From contig DAINRU010000008.1 in NCBI GenBank assembly GCA_036741695.1, forward strand, positions 1-64,000: a DNA stretch of 64,000 nucleotides, written 5' to 3'. Shown here in pieces: positions 50,519-58,556 of the stretch. The stretch is from JAFANK01 sp036741695. Lineage in GTDB: Bacteria; Vulcanimicrobiota; Vulcanimicrobiia; Eremiobacterales; Eremiobacteraceae. Numbering within the stretch: the stretch's first letter is position 1; each line of letters begins with the position of its first letter. The translations under genes and the position numbers were made by a program. The notes beneath the pieces are model-generated. The model was not told the origin of the DNA, searched no databases, and saw only the letters and a list, made by a program, of their open reading frames with translations.

Positions 50519-51028
50519 GAAGGGCGTGGGCGTCGGGTTCGGGTTCGCCCCTGGACTGGGCTCGACCGGTGGCGGCACGCGCGTGTGCTGTGCTGCCTGG
50601 AACGGTGTGTCGACCTTACCAAGCGTGATCGTGCCGACGATGTCCGCGATCCCGTCGATATCGGCGTCAATCTTGCCGACGACGGTGTCCGGCTTGGCTG
50701 CGCTTGTGATGGTGAGCACGAGGTGCGTGCCGTCGCGAGTGCCGCTCAGATTGTACACCGTCTTCTTATCGGCGATCCACTGGCCTGTGACCGTGTTGCC
50801 GACGTCATGGAGCTTCATAGTCGAATATGAGATGTCTTGACTCTGCATGATGACGTCCCACGTTCCATTCGTCACCTGCTCGGGCTCCATGTATGGCGTG
50901 GGTGGATTCGTCGGTGACGGCGAAGGCGAGGGGGTGGGCTTGGCGATGGCGCCCTGCAGCGAGCTTGTCGCACAGAGGGCGAGCGCGATGAGTGCGGTGA
51001 TAGACGCTAAGCGCCAGCGGAACTTCAT
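50516..51028 (-). CDS. Secreted protein of unknown function with Pro-rich ends
   Basis: The 170-residue product has a signal peptide (about 1-29). Pro/Ser/Thr-rich linkers flank the core (KPTPSPSPSPTNPPTPYMEPE at the start and PPPVEPSPGANPNPTPTPF at the end). The core (about 50-150) is beta-rich: GTWDVIMQSQDISYSTMKLHDVGNTVTGQW and GTRDGTHLVLTITS. It resembles small extracellular beta-barrel domains, with no known motif. It is convergent with uspA across a shared terminator. Confidence 0.6.
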   Translation of the reverse strand: MKFRWRLASITALIALALCATSSLQGAIAKPTPSPSPSPTNPPTPYMEPEQVTNGTWDVIMQSQDISYSTMKLHDVGNTVTGQWIADKKTVYNLSGTRDGTHLVLTITSAAKPDTVVGKIDADIDGIADIVGTITLGKVDTPFQAAQHTRVPPPVEPSPGANPNPTPTPF

Positions 51029-51119
51029 TGGTAGAGCGGACCTCCGGACGGAGAACGGATCTGCGACCTGCTTTTGTTACGGGCACGAATAGCGGCGCAC
51101 CTCTGTAGCCTTTCGACCA

Positions 51120-51136
51120 TTGAAGCAGCGGACCGC
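51120..51136 (+). repeat. Partial hairpin repeat upstream of rnhA
   Basis: TTGAAGCAGCGGACCGCGG repeats the family flank and first arm (TTGAAGCA-nCGGACC) but lacks the matching second arm. It is probably a decayed copy, 24 bases before the intact copy 12. Confidence 0.45.
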
Positions 51137-51159
51137 GGGCAACAAGCGGCCTTGAAACA

Positions 51160-51177
51160 ACGGACCTTTAGGTCCGT
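51160..51177 (+). repeat. Interspersed hairpin repeat, copy 12
   Basis: TTGAAACA then ACGGACC (51160-51166), loop TTTA, GGTCCGT (51171-51177), followed by TTT. It ends 24 bases before the rnhA start codon. Confidence 0.85.
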
Positions 51178-51201
51178 TTTGAGAATGGACGGTTTGCCAT
51201 C

Positions 51202-51645
51202 GTGGCATCGAAGAGCTCGACCTGCGCCCTCTACACGGACGGCGGTGCTCGGGGAAACCCTGGACCGGCTGCAGGCGCGGGTGTCATTCTAGCGGACGAC
51301 GGCACGGTCGTCGAGGAGGTGAGCGAGTACCTGGGCACCGCGACGAACAACGTCGCGGAATACCGGGCGCTCGCCATCACGCTGCGGCGGGCCAAGGCGC
51401 TGGGCTTCGAGAACGTGGTCGTCCATATGGACTCCGAGCTGATCGTGAGGCAGCTCAACGGTGTCTACCGAGTCAAAGACGTGAAGATGCTCGAACTCTA
51501 CGGCGAGGTGCGCAAACTATTACGCGAGTTCTCGGACTGGAAGGTCGTGCACGTTCCACGAAGTGAGAACAAGCACGCCGACGAGCTGGTCAATGCCGTG
51601 CTCGACGCTCGCGCTGGCCAGCCACCACAGGAGGGTGGAACGTGA
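51202..51645 (+). CDS. rnhA: Ribonuclease HI-type protein
   Basis: RNase H cleaves RNA in RNA-DNA hybrids. The 147-residue product has the four acidic catalytic residues: Asp in LYTDGGARGNPGPA (about 12), Glu in NNVAEYRALAITL, Asp in VVHMDSELIVRQL and Asp in KHADELVN. It starts at GTG 51202. It lacks an N-terminal hybrid-binding domain. Its stop overlaps the following GTG start, so the next gene is translationally coupled. Confidence 0.9.
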   Translation: MASKSSTCALYTDGGARGNPGPAAGAGVILADDGTVVEEVSEYLGTATNNVAEYRALAITLRRAKALGFENVVVHMDSELIVRQLNGVYRVKDVKMLELYGEVRKLLREFSDWKVVHVPRSENKHADELVNAVLDARAGQPPQEGGT

Positions 51646-52121
51646 GAGACGTCAAGGGAGCCAACGGGTTTATCGTCGCCCGGGTCGATTCATCGGGCAA
51701 CGTCACGCTGGGACCGGAGGGTGGGCCGATCGTCGGCCGTGCCACGAACATGGGTGAGGTCTTCGACGACGAGGCAGGCGTGCATCAGGTAGGTCGCGTC
51801 GACGGTGAGGGCAACATCATCAACATGCAACACGAGATCCTGGGCAAGGTGGACGCCTGGGGACGCGTGCACGACCGGTCGGGCTCACTTATCGGCAGCG
51901 TCGAAAAGCCGGTCGACGCCGGCGTTCTCATGCTCGTCGCTGAACCCGTACACACGTCAGGGTCTGCGTCGCCTCCTCCAGAGCCCGCGTCGGCGCTGAT
52001 GCAGGAGGCGATGGAGCTTGGCGACGCGCAGCGCTTTCCCACCGTACGCAAGGATTACAAGCCGCTCACCGATCGCGAGCTCTTCATGGAGCATCTGCGC
52101 AAGGACTCAGGCGAGGGATAG
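51642..52121 (+). CDS. Protein with repeated G-x-V-x-D beta units, PRC/5-bladed-like
   Basis: The 159-residue product is coupled to rnhA (GTG 51642 overlaps its TGA). The first 90 residues contain short repeats of the form V-G-x-V-D-x-x-G-N-x-I/V with GRV or GKV turns: ARVDSSGNVTLG, VGRVDGEGNIIN, LGKVDAWGRVHDRSG. Such units build small all-beta folds. A Pro/Ala-rich linker and a charged helix (about 120-159) follow. No known enzyme. Its end overlaps the convergent metH-type gene by 15 bases. Confidence 0.6.
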   Translation: MRDVKGANGFIVARVDSSGNVTLGPEGGPIVGRATNMGEVFDDEAGVHQVGRVDGEGNIINMQHEILGKVDAWGRVHDRSGSLIGSVEKPVDAGVLMLVAEPVHTSGSASPPPEPASALMQEAMELGDAQRFPTVRKDYKPLTDRELFMEHLRKDSGEG

Positions 52122-53972
52122 CTCCTGCGACGCCGCCTTCATCGCGCCGGCGGCCGCTTCGTATCGGTCCTGCGGGATGATGTACGCTCCGGCCACGCCA
52201 GGCGTGCGTGCCAGCTCGATGAGCATGTCGCGCACGATCGCGATGCCCTCACCCACCTCATCCTGCGCTGTGCGCAGGCGTTCGCGCACACTTTCCGGCA
52301 CGTGCATGCCCGGCACTTCGTTGTGCAAGAACTCCGCATTGCGATAGCTGCGCAGCAAAAGCACCCCCACGAGAACCGGAAAACGTCGCTCGACCGCCCA
52401 GGCCACGAACGGCGCGATGGATCCGACGTCGAACACCGGCTGGGTCACTGCGAAGTCGGCGCCGGCAGCGAGTTTCTGCTCGAGCTTCTCCACTTCTCCG
52501 GCGAGCGTCTTGGTCGTGGGATTGACCGCGACGCCGATGCGAAAATGCGTCGGGTTGCCGACATCAGAGCCGGCATGGTCCTTGCCTTGATTGAGATCGC
52601 GCACGATCTGCGTCAAACCGAGCGAGGTGACGTCGAACACGGACGTCGCTTTTGGGAAGTCGCCCACGTTGCTCGGATCGCCGGTGAGCGCTAAGATCCC
52701 GGTCACCCCCAGCGCAGCGGCGCCGAGCAGTTCGCTCTGCAGGGCGAGCAGGTTGCGATCACGACAGGTCAGGTGCAAGATCGTCGCGAGCTTGGTGTCG
52801 CGCATGATGAGGTGCGCAAGCGCTGTGCTCGACATGCGAAGTCGGGCAGTAGGGTTGTCGGAGATGTTCACGGCATCGGCGCCCGCGGCTTCGAGCAGCC
52901 TGGCTGCGTTGATTGCATCGGTCGCGTCGGCTCCGCGCGGCGGCGACACCTCCACCGTCATGACGAACTGACGGCCGAGCTTGCGCTCGAAGGCGCTGAG
53001 TGCCAGCGGAACGTGCGTGCGTCGGCCCGCCACCTGTGGTTCACCCGAACGCTCGCCCCGGCGTGTGGCGTCCTGCACGGTTCGCCGTCTGCTGCGCCCA
53101 GAGACCGCTTGGGCGATCGCGCGGATGTGCTCGGGCGTCGTGCCGCAGCAGCCGCCGATGACGGTCGCGCCAAGCTCGGCGAAACGGACGGCGAAGTCTG
53201 CGAAATACGCCGGCGACGATTCGTAGATAGTGCGGTCGTCAAGCCGGTGCGGATACCCGGCGTTGGGCATGACGGAGAGCGGCGCGTCGATCTGCGAGGC
53301 GATGGGTGCCAGGGCGTCATAGACGGTCTGGGGACCGACCGCGCAGTTCACGCCGATCGCGTCGGCTCCCGCCTCGAGCACGCGCGAGAACGCCGCGAGC
53401 AATGGGTCCCCTCCGGCTGTCTTGCCGTCGTCGACCACCGAGAGCGAGGCGAGCACCGGCAAGCGTGGAGCGACCTTCTTGGCCGCAGCAAGCGCGAGAC
53501 AGAGCTCGGCTGCGCTGGCGAAAGTCTCGAGCAACAAGAAATCGGGATCGCCCTCGGCGACTGCCGCGATATGTTCGGCGAACACGTCGCGCGCCTCGTC
53601 GACGGTGACGATGCCGAACGGCCACATGAGCGCACCAAGCGGTCCGATCGAGCCGGCCACGTACGCGCCGCCGGCGGCTGCTGCGCGCGCGAGTTCCACA
53701 CCGGCGCGATTGATGTCGGCAAGCCTGCCGCGCAGCTCGTGGGCCGCAAGTTTGAGGCGGTTGGCCGCAAACGTATTCGTCGTGACGATCTGGGCGCCGG
53801 CAGCGATGTAGTCGCGATGAATATCCCTGACGGTCTGCGGCGCGTCGACGTTGAGCACCTCGACGCAGGATGAGACCTGCGCTCCGCGAGCGATGAGCAG
53901 CGTGCCCATCGCGCCATCGGCGACAAGGACGTCGGAGTTCCAGCGGCGAGTCAAAGCGCTGCTCTCGGGCAT
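52107..53972 (-). CDS. Bifunctional homocysteine S-methyltransferase/methylenetetrahydrofolate reductase
   Basis: The 621-residue protein joins two enzymes of methionine synthesis. The N-terminal half (about 10-310) is a zinc homocysteine methyltransferase with LVADGAMGTLLIARGAQ, GVNCAVGPQ and GGCCGTTPEHIRAIA (Cys pair plus VNC as zinc ligands). The C-terminal half (about 350-621) is MetF-like: VEVSPPRGADATDAINAARLL, ILHLTCRDRNLLALQSELLGAAALGV, ALTGDPSNVGD. This fusion resembles YitJ of Bacillus subtilis. I start at ATG 53972 (MPESSALTRR); the upstream frame would overlap the divergent gene. Confidence 0.93.
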   Translation of the reverse strand: MPESSALTRRWNSDVLVADGAMGTLLIARGAQVSSCVEVLNVDAPQTVRDIHRDYIAAGAQIVTTNTFAANRLKLAAHELRGRLADINRAGVELARAAAAGGAYVAGSIGPLGALMWPFGIVTVDEARDVFAEHIAAVAEGDPDFLLLETFASAAELCLALAAAKKVAPRLPVLASLSVVDDGKTAGGDPLLAAFSRVLEAGADAIGVNCAVGPQTVYDALAPIASQIDAPLSVMPNAGYPHRLDDRTIYESSPAYFADFAVRFAELGATVIGGCCGTTPEHIRAIAQAVSGRSRRRTVQDATRRGERSGEPQVAGRRTHVPLALSAFERKLGRQFVMTVEVSPPRGADATDAINAARLLEAAGADAVNISDNPTARLRMSSTALAHLIMRDTKLATILHLTCRDRNLLALQSELLGAAALGVTGILALTGDPSNVGDFPKATSVFDVTSLGLTQIVRDLNQGKDHAGSDVGNPTHFRIGVAVNPTTKTLAGEVEKLEQKLAAGADFAVTQPVFDVGSIAPFVAWAVERRFPVLVGVLLLRSYRNAEFLHNEVPGMHVPESVRERLRTAQDEVGEGIAIVRDMLIELARTPGVAGAYIIPQDRYEAAAGAMKAASQELSLA

Positions 53973-54058
53973 AGTGAGTTTTTTCGCGTTGCGGCGCCAG
54001 CCGACCCCCGTATGGAAGGGGCGAAGGCAGGCACGGCCGCGAACGCACACGACGACAC

Positions 54059-54904
54059 ATGAACGATACGTCCTCCGGCCCGTCGGTCTTCATATCAGCT
54101 GACATGGAAGGCTGTGCCACCCTCGTCCACTGGGATGAGGTGCAGCCCGGCGGGTCGGCTGCCTACGCGCGGGCGCGCAACATCGTGGCGGCTGAGGTGA
54201 ACGCGGCGCTCGAAGGCGCGTTCGCCGCGGGCGCGCGCGGAGCGGTCGTCAACGACTCGCACTCCGCCATGCGCAACCTCGTGGTCGATGGGCTCGACCC
54301 GCGAGCGCGCCTCGTGACCGGTCGCGGCAAGCCGCTGTACATGCTCCAAGGCATTGAGGCGCAGCGCGGTGCGCTGGCCTTTTTCCTTGGGTATCACGGA
54401 GCTATCGGCGACCTGCATGCGGTGATGGGCCACACCTATAGCCCGCGCGTCATCTTCGAGTGCCGTCTCGCCGGTCAAGCCGTCGGCGAGTTGACCATCA
54501 ACGCGGCCCTCGCCGGGCATCACGGCGTGCCGGTGGTGCTGGTCTCGGGCGACAGCACGACGCTTGCCGAGGCACAGCGCACCGTTCCCTGGGCGGCTCG
54601 GGTCGAGACGAAGAAGAGCTTGAGCTATTTCGCGGCGGATTGTCTGTCGCCTGAGGCCGTGCAGGATGCCTTGCGGGCTGCCGGTGCAGATGCGGTGCGG
54701 CGCAAAGATGAGATGCGCCTCTACACGCTCGAGCCACCGGTCGTCCTCGAGATCGATACGATGAAGACGTCGCAAGCGGATGTGCTCGGCGGCCTCAGCG
54801 GTTTCACGCGCAAAGGGCCGCGCAGCATCGCCTTCAGCGGATCCGACATGGCAGAGGTCTATCGGGCGCTCATTGCCACCATCACGCTCGGAGCGGCTGC
54901 GTAA
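54059..54904 (+). CDS. M55-family D-aminopeptidase (DppA type)
   Basis: M55 enzymes release D-amino acids from short peptides such as D-Ala-D-Ala. The 281-residue protein has the N-terminal zinc segment ISADMEGCATLVHWDEV (Asp and Glu ligands), VNDSHSAMRNLV, GYHGAIGDLHAVMGHTY (His ligands) and NAALAGHHGVPVVLVSGD. It starts at ATG 54059, divergent from the metH-type gene. In other bacteria a homologue sits in a dipeptide transport operon; here the transporter parts are at 4.9 and 10 kb. Confidence 0.9.
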   Translation: MNDTSSGPSVFISADMEGCATLVHWDEVQPGGSAAYARARNIVAAEVNAALEGAFAAGARGAVVNDSHSAMRNLVVDGLDPRARLVTGRGKPLYMLQGIEAQRGALAFFLGYHGAIGDLHAVMGHTYSPRVIFECRLAGQAVGELTINAALAGHHGVPVVLVSGDSTTLAEAQRTVPWAARVETKKSLSYFAADCLSPEAVQDALRAAGADAVRRKDEMRLYTLEPPVVLEIDTMKTSQADVLGGLSGFTRKGPRSIAFSGSDMAEVYRALIATITLGAAA

Positions 54905-54907
54905 GCG

Positions 54908-55606
54908 ATGAGCGAACGCGTCCGCTCGCTGCTCGTGATCGTCACCTGCGTCGCGCTGGCGATTGCCGGCTACATGCTGTTCATGAAGCCGTTCATCAGG
55001 CAGGAGCCGGAGCTGGACAAGGTGCTGAAGGCGCGCAGCACCTGGACAGTCACGATGCAGGCGTACGAACAGCGAGGCCCGATCTCGCAGGAGACCTACC
55101 GCATCTCCAATGACAATGGCGCCACCAAGATGTTCTATTCGGCAAGCAACCGAGACGGCACGGTCACCAAGTGGTTCGAAGCGCCGCTGGCCGGACCGAG
55201 TGGGACGTTTCTCTTCCAGCAATTGGACGCCGACGGCATCTGGGAGCTCGATGACAAAGACGTTCGGCCGAACTCCAAAGAGTGGTATATCGTCCAAGTG
55301 GCGCAGACCCTCGGCGATGAGGGCGGGAGCCGCGCCTTTGGTTTCTCGGATCCGCAGTATTGGGCCACGACCAAGGCCGAGGAATTCCAGCTGCGTCTCC
55401 CCGCCAAGTCGATGCGCAGCTTCGACCTGTCGCACATCGCCTCTGCCGGAAGGTCACTGCGCGAGCCGCGCTATCTGAAGATCGTCGAAGAGATCTCAAG
55501 CTTCGGGCCACCCAGCGTGATCGAGGCCCAGGAGAAGATACGGGCTGAATTACGCGCCATTCCCACGCAAGCGAGCGTGCCTCACCCGGCCAAAAAGCAC
55601 GGTTGA
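54908..55606 (+). CDS. Membrane-anchored protein of unknown function
   Basis: The 232-residue product has one N-terminal hydrophobic helix (about 8-26, LLVIVTCVALAIAGYMLFM), which could be an anchor or uncleaved signal. The outside part is beta-rich with aromatic clusters (STWTVTMQAYEQRGPISQETYRISNDNG, WELDDKDVRPNSKEWYIVQVAQTLG). It starts 3 bases after the M55 gene ends and its stop overlaps the deacetylase start, so all three genes form one unit. No family recognised. Confidence 0.6.
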   Translation: MSERVRSLLVIVTCVALAIAGYMLFMKPFIRQEPELDKVLKARSTWTVTMQAYEQRGPISQETYRISNDNGATKMFYSASNRDGTVTKWFEAPLAGPSGTFLFQQLDADGIWELDDKDVRPNSKEWYIVQVAQTLGDEGGSRAFGFSDPQYWATTKAEEFQLRLPAKSMRSFDLSHIASAGRSLREPRYLKIVEEISSFGPPSVIEAQEKIRAELRAIPTQASVPHPAKKHG

Positions 55607-56394
55607 TGAGCGGATCGGCGCAACGCGGCGGTGGGGTCTGGACGTGGCGCAGCTGGGCGATCGCGGTAGCGCTGCTCGCCATCACGCTGGCCGTCCTCTG
55701 GTATATGCTCGAGAACCCGAAGAACCAGACCTTCGGGCACACAGTCACGCAGGTGCCTATCCACCAGAAGGTCGTCGCGCTGACCTTCGACGATGGCCCG
55801 AACCCGCCATACACGGACGAGATCGTCGATTATCTCTATGCCGCGCACGCACCGGCCACGTTCTTCGTGGTGGGCAGGGCGGTCGCTGCGCACCCTGAGG
55901 TGGTGCGTAAAGAGGTGCAGGACGGCAACGCGCTCGGCAACCACTCCTGGGATCACGCCCATCTCGTGCTCGAACGCCGGTCGCATATCGCTGCGGAGAT
56001 CGCCCAGACCGACGCCGTCATCTGGCGTGTGGCGCACGTGCATACCCGGTTGTTCCGTCCCCCGTTCGGCGCTCGAGATTACGCCGTCCTCAGCGTGGCG
56101 CGAAGGATGGGTTATCAAGTGATCATGTGGTCGGTGCCATTGCCCAAGGACTGGGAGAGCCCTCCGCCGGCGGTCATCCGCGACCGTGTTCTGCGCTACG
56201 TAAAAGACGGCTCCATCATCGTGCTCCACGATGGCAACCGCGGTGAGAGCGGCGATCGCGCGAACACGGTCGAAGCGACGAAGCTCATCGTCGAGGCGTT
56301 GCGCGCGCAGGGCTACCGCTTTGTGACGGTACCGGAGCTCTTGCAGCTGGGGCTCGAGCAGAAGGGCGCCGCCAGCCCATCGGCTCCAGAATAG
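55606..56394 (+). CDS. Polysaccharide deacetylase (CE4/NodB family), membrane-anchored
   Basis: The 262-residue protein has an N-terminal helix (about 14-34) and a NodB domain. CE4 motifs are present: MT1 ALTFDDGPNPPYTDE (Asp-Asp), MT2 LGNHSWDHAHL (His-x4-His), MT3 RLFRPPFGARDY, and a C-terminal VLHDGNR. Such enzymes remove acetyl groups from peptidoglycan, chitin or other N-acetyl glycans using a metal ion. ATG 55606 shares a base with the previous stop. Together with the M55 peptidase the operon suggests cell-wall turnover. Confidence 0.9.
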   Translation: MSGSAQRGGGVWTWRSWAIAVALLAITLAVLWYMLENPKNQTFGHTVTQVPIHQKVVALTFDDGPNPPYTDEIVDYLYAAHAPATFFVVGRAVAAHPEVVRKEVQDGNALGNHSWDHAHLVLERRSHIAAEIAQTDAVIWRVAHVHTRLFRPPFGARDYAVLSVARRMGYQVIMWSVPLPKDWESPPPAVIRDRVLRYVKDGSIIVLHDGNRGESGDRANTVEATKLIVEALRAQGYRFVTVPELLQLGLEQKGAASPSAPE

Positions 56395-56398
56395 GTCA

Positions 56399-57358
56399 TT
56401 ACTCGTCGCGAGGCGCGAGCGCGGGGTCGTCGAGACGGCCGCACAACTCGCGGAAATTACAGGTGCGGCAGAGCGCACGCCGCTCGGTCATAGGAAAACG
56501 ATCGATATCTCCCGCCAGGTTGGCGTCAGGATCGGTGAGACGTTCTTTGACGTCCTCGACGTAGGTCGCGATCTCGCGCTTGGCCTCTTCAACGCCTTCG
56601 ATGACGTCGTGCTTCTCACGCGTGCCGGCCGCGACGTAGATGAGGTGGGCGGTCAGACGATCGAGCGGCACGCCGAACTTCTCGGTCACGAAAATGCCGT
56701 AGACCGCGAGTTGCGCAAGATTCGGCTTGTACGGCTTTCCCGTCTTCCAGTCCACGATATGCAGCCCGCCGTGCTCGTCGTCGACGACGAGGTCGGGAGA
56801 CGCGTAGAGCACGAGCCCATTCCAGCTGACGCGTTTGTCCGCGACGTTCTTCGGGTCGATGTAGCGCAGACGGTCCTTGGGGACGGCGAAGACGCGCCGT
56901 CCGAACGAATCCGCCGCCAACCCTTCCACGCAGCGGTGCAGAGCAGCGACGGCCTCGGTCTCCATCTGCGCATCGACACCTGTCAGGTAGTAGTCTTCGA
57001 ACAAGATGGTGTAGCGCTTGACATCCCCGTAACGCTCCCAGTCCGCGTTGCGTGATTCGCGCAAGTGCTTGATGAGGCGCCGCTCCATGTCAGTTGTGAG
57101 CTGCTCGACGGGGACGGGCCGCGGGGCGGGCTCGCGGCGGCGCAAGATCTCCGCGAGTTCCGCATGGAAAGTCTCGCCGACCAGCATGGTCAGATTCTTG
57201 ATCTGCTTGAGCCTGTATGCGATCTTCGCGTCGTTGGGTGCCTCGGATTCCCACCCGCCCCAGGAGCCGTAATACTGCCAGTATAGCTTGCGCGCGCACT
57301 GGTAGAACATCTTGTGACGCGACCACGAGAAGGCGAACTCGTTGGCGATCTCGGCCAT
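56399..57358 (-). CDS. Lone PD-(D/E)XK nuclease with Fe-S cluster ligands (Cas4/AddB-like)
   Basis: The 319-residue protein begins IANEFAFSWSRHKMFYQCARKLYWQYYG, with Cys near 23, and ends with MTERRALCRTCNFRELCGRLDD. This Cys-n-CxxC-x5-C layout is the 4Fe-4S cluster of AddB, Cas4 and RecB-like nucleases. The nuclease core reads YASPDLVVDDEHGGLHIVDWKTGKPYKPNLAQLAVYGIF, with the Asp...Asp-x-Lys triad and a QLxxY motif. No helicase or cas genes lie nearby. ATG 57358 fits family starts; GTG 57388 is an alternative. DNA end processing is the likely role. Confidence 0.85.
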   Translation of the reverse strand: MAEIANEFAFSWSRHKMFYQCARKLYWQYYGSWGGWESEAPNDAKIAYRLKQIKNLTMLVGETFHAELAEILRRREPAPRPVPVEQLTTDMERRLIKHLRESRNADWERYGDVKRYTILFEDYYLTGVDAQMETEAVAALHRCVEGLAADSFGRRVFAVPKDRLRYIDPKNVADKRVSWNGLVLYASPDLVVDDEHGGLHIVDWKTGKPYKPNLAQLAVYGIFVTEKFGVPLDRLTAHLIYVAAGTREKHDVIEGVEEAKREIATYVEDVKERLTDPDANLAGDIDRFPMTERRALCRTCNFRELCGRLDDPALAPRDE

Positions 57359-57401
57359 CAGCCGGTCACGTGCGGGCCGCTTGAGCACGATGCGCTCGAT
57401 C

Positions 57402-57944
57402 TCATCCGCCGGCCAGCTCCAACAACGCGTTCACCGTCTTCCAGTTCCTCGTCGTGGCCGAGACGGACAGGATGCGCTCGAACGCAGTGTTCGAGAGTTT
57501 GGTGCGGCCATAGCCTTCGGGGCAGTGGAGGTATATCTCGCGGCCAGCGACGTGAAACCGATCCGGTCCCGTGGCCAGCGCATCGAGCTTGAGCACAGCG
57601 GCTTTGCCGGGAGCTTCAGAGAGAAAGGTGACGTGGAGCTTGGATGGGTCGATCGATGTCGTGCGCAGGAACGGGTTGTTCGTGGTGAGGCTCTTGAGAT
57701 CGCGTGCGGTTCTGAGCAACACAGCGACCGAAAACCCGAAATCCCGCAGCAACCGAGCTTCGATGCGCCGAGCGAGTGGGGCGGGAGGATGCGCGGCTAG
57801 TTGAAAGACCACATTCCCGCTTTGGACGTAGGTCCGGACCTCGCGGGCCTTCAGCGATTCGAACGACGCCCGCAAGCGCTCCATCTTCACGATGTTGTGA
57901 CCGCTCACATTGATCCCACGCAACATGGCGATATACGTCGGCAT
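57402..57944 (-). CDS. DUF1697 family protein
   Basis: The 180-residue product starts TYIAMLRGINVSGHNIVKMERLRASFESL, the defining DUF1697 opening. It continues with VRTYVQSGNVVFQL, NNPF and the C-terminal GRTKLSNTAFERILSVSATTRNWKTVNALLELA. The family is widespread, with structures known but no firm function. ATG 57944 lies one base from the end of the NUDIX gene on the same strand, so they are co-transcribed. Confidence 0.92.
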   Translation of the reverse strand: MPTYIAMLRGINVSGHNIVKMERLRASFESLKAREVRTYVQSGNVVFQLAAHPPAPLARRIEARLLRDFGFSVAVLLRTARDLKSLTTNNPFLRTTSIDPSKLHVTFLSEAPGKAAVLKLDALATGPDRFHVAGREIYLHCPEGYGRTKLSNTAFERILSVSATTRNWKTVNALLELAGG

Positions 57945-57945
57945 A

Positions 57946-58437
57946 TCAGACCTCGTCTGCCTGCGGCTGACGACGGGAGAAAAAGGGGACGACGATGTCC
58001 TGAGGCTCGAACGAAAAGTGACGCGGGTACGCGCCGCCGCCCAAGGCGGCCGCGACGGGTATTCGCAACACGTCTGCCCGAAGGAGCGCGGGCGCTTCGC
58101 TCGCAGGCACAAACCGGGCTTCGACGACCTTGGAGTCATGGGGCTGCGGTTGCGCCGTGGGTTGCCGCTCCAGAGCCCAAAACGTGCAGTTCACCACCTG
58201 GAGTTGGCCGTGTGGGTCGATGGACTCGCTCACGTATGCTAATTCCCCCACGTCGACGTCAAGCGACGCCTCCTCGCGGAACTCACGGCGCACCGCAGCT
58301 GAGAGGGTCTCTCCCACCTCCTGCCGCCCGCCGGGCAGCGTCCAGAGCGGTTCTGGCTCGCCGTCGTAGCGGCAGCGCACGAGCAGAACGTCGCCCTTAC
58401 GCCGCAAGATGCCCGATGCGAGGACCAAACGGTTCAT
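57946..58437 (-). CDS. NUDIX hydrolase
   Basis: The 163-residue protein has the NUDIX box GGRQEVGETLSAAVRREFREEASL (about 37-60), matching G-x5-E-x7-R-E-U-x-E-E. NUDIX enzymes hydrolyse nucleoside diphosphates linked to other groups, for example oxidised nucleotides or ADP-ribose; the substrate is not evident. It starts at ATG 58437, divergent from the large metalloprotease gene, and runs into the DUF1697 gene. Confidence 0.92.
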   Translation of the reverse strand: MNRLVLASGILRRKGDVLLVRCRYDGEPEPLWTLPGGRQEVGETLSAAVRREFREEASLDVDVGELAYVSESIDPHGQLQVVNCTFWALERQPTAQPQPHDSKVVEARFVPASEAPALLRADVLRIPVAAALGGGAYPRHFSFEPQDIVVPFFSRRQPQADEV

Positions 58438-58556
58438 GCACTGCTATTCTAGATGGCCCGTCGACACCCGCTTCAGACGGGAATGAGCCGTCAGATTTGG
58501 AAGTGGCGGGCGGCAGGGGTTTTCACACGCGTTTTTGTGGAGGCCATTTCATCAAT

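Noticed and set aside
57801..58556. Upstream extension of the metalloprotease frame across two genes (total about 1,122 codons)
   Set aside because: The extension is antisense to clear NUDIX and DUF1697 genes, has low-complexity Arg-rich sequence, and the signal peptide starts at 58557.
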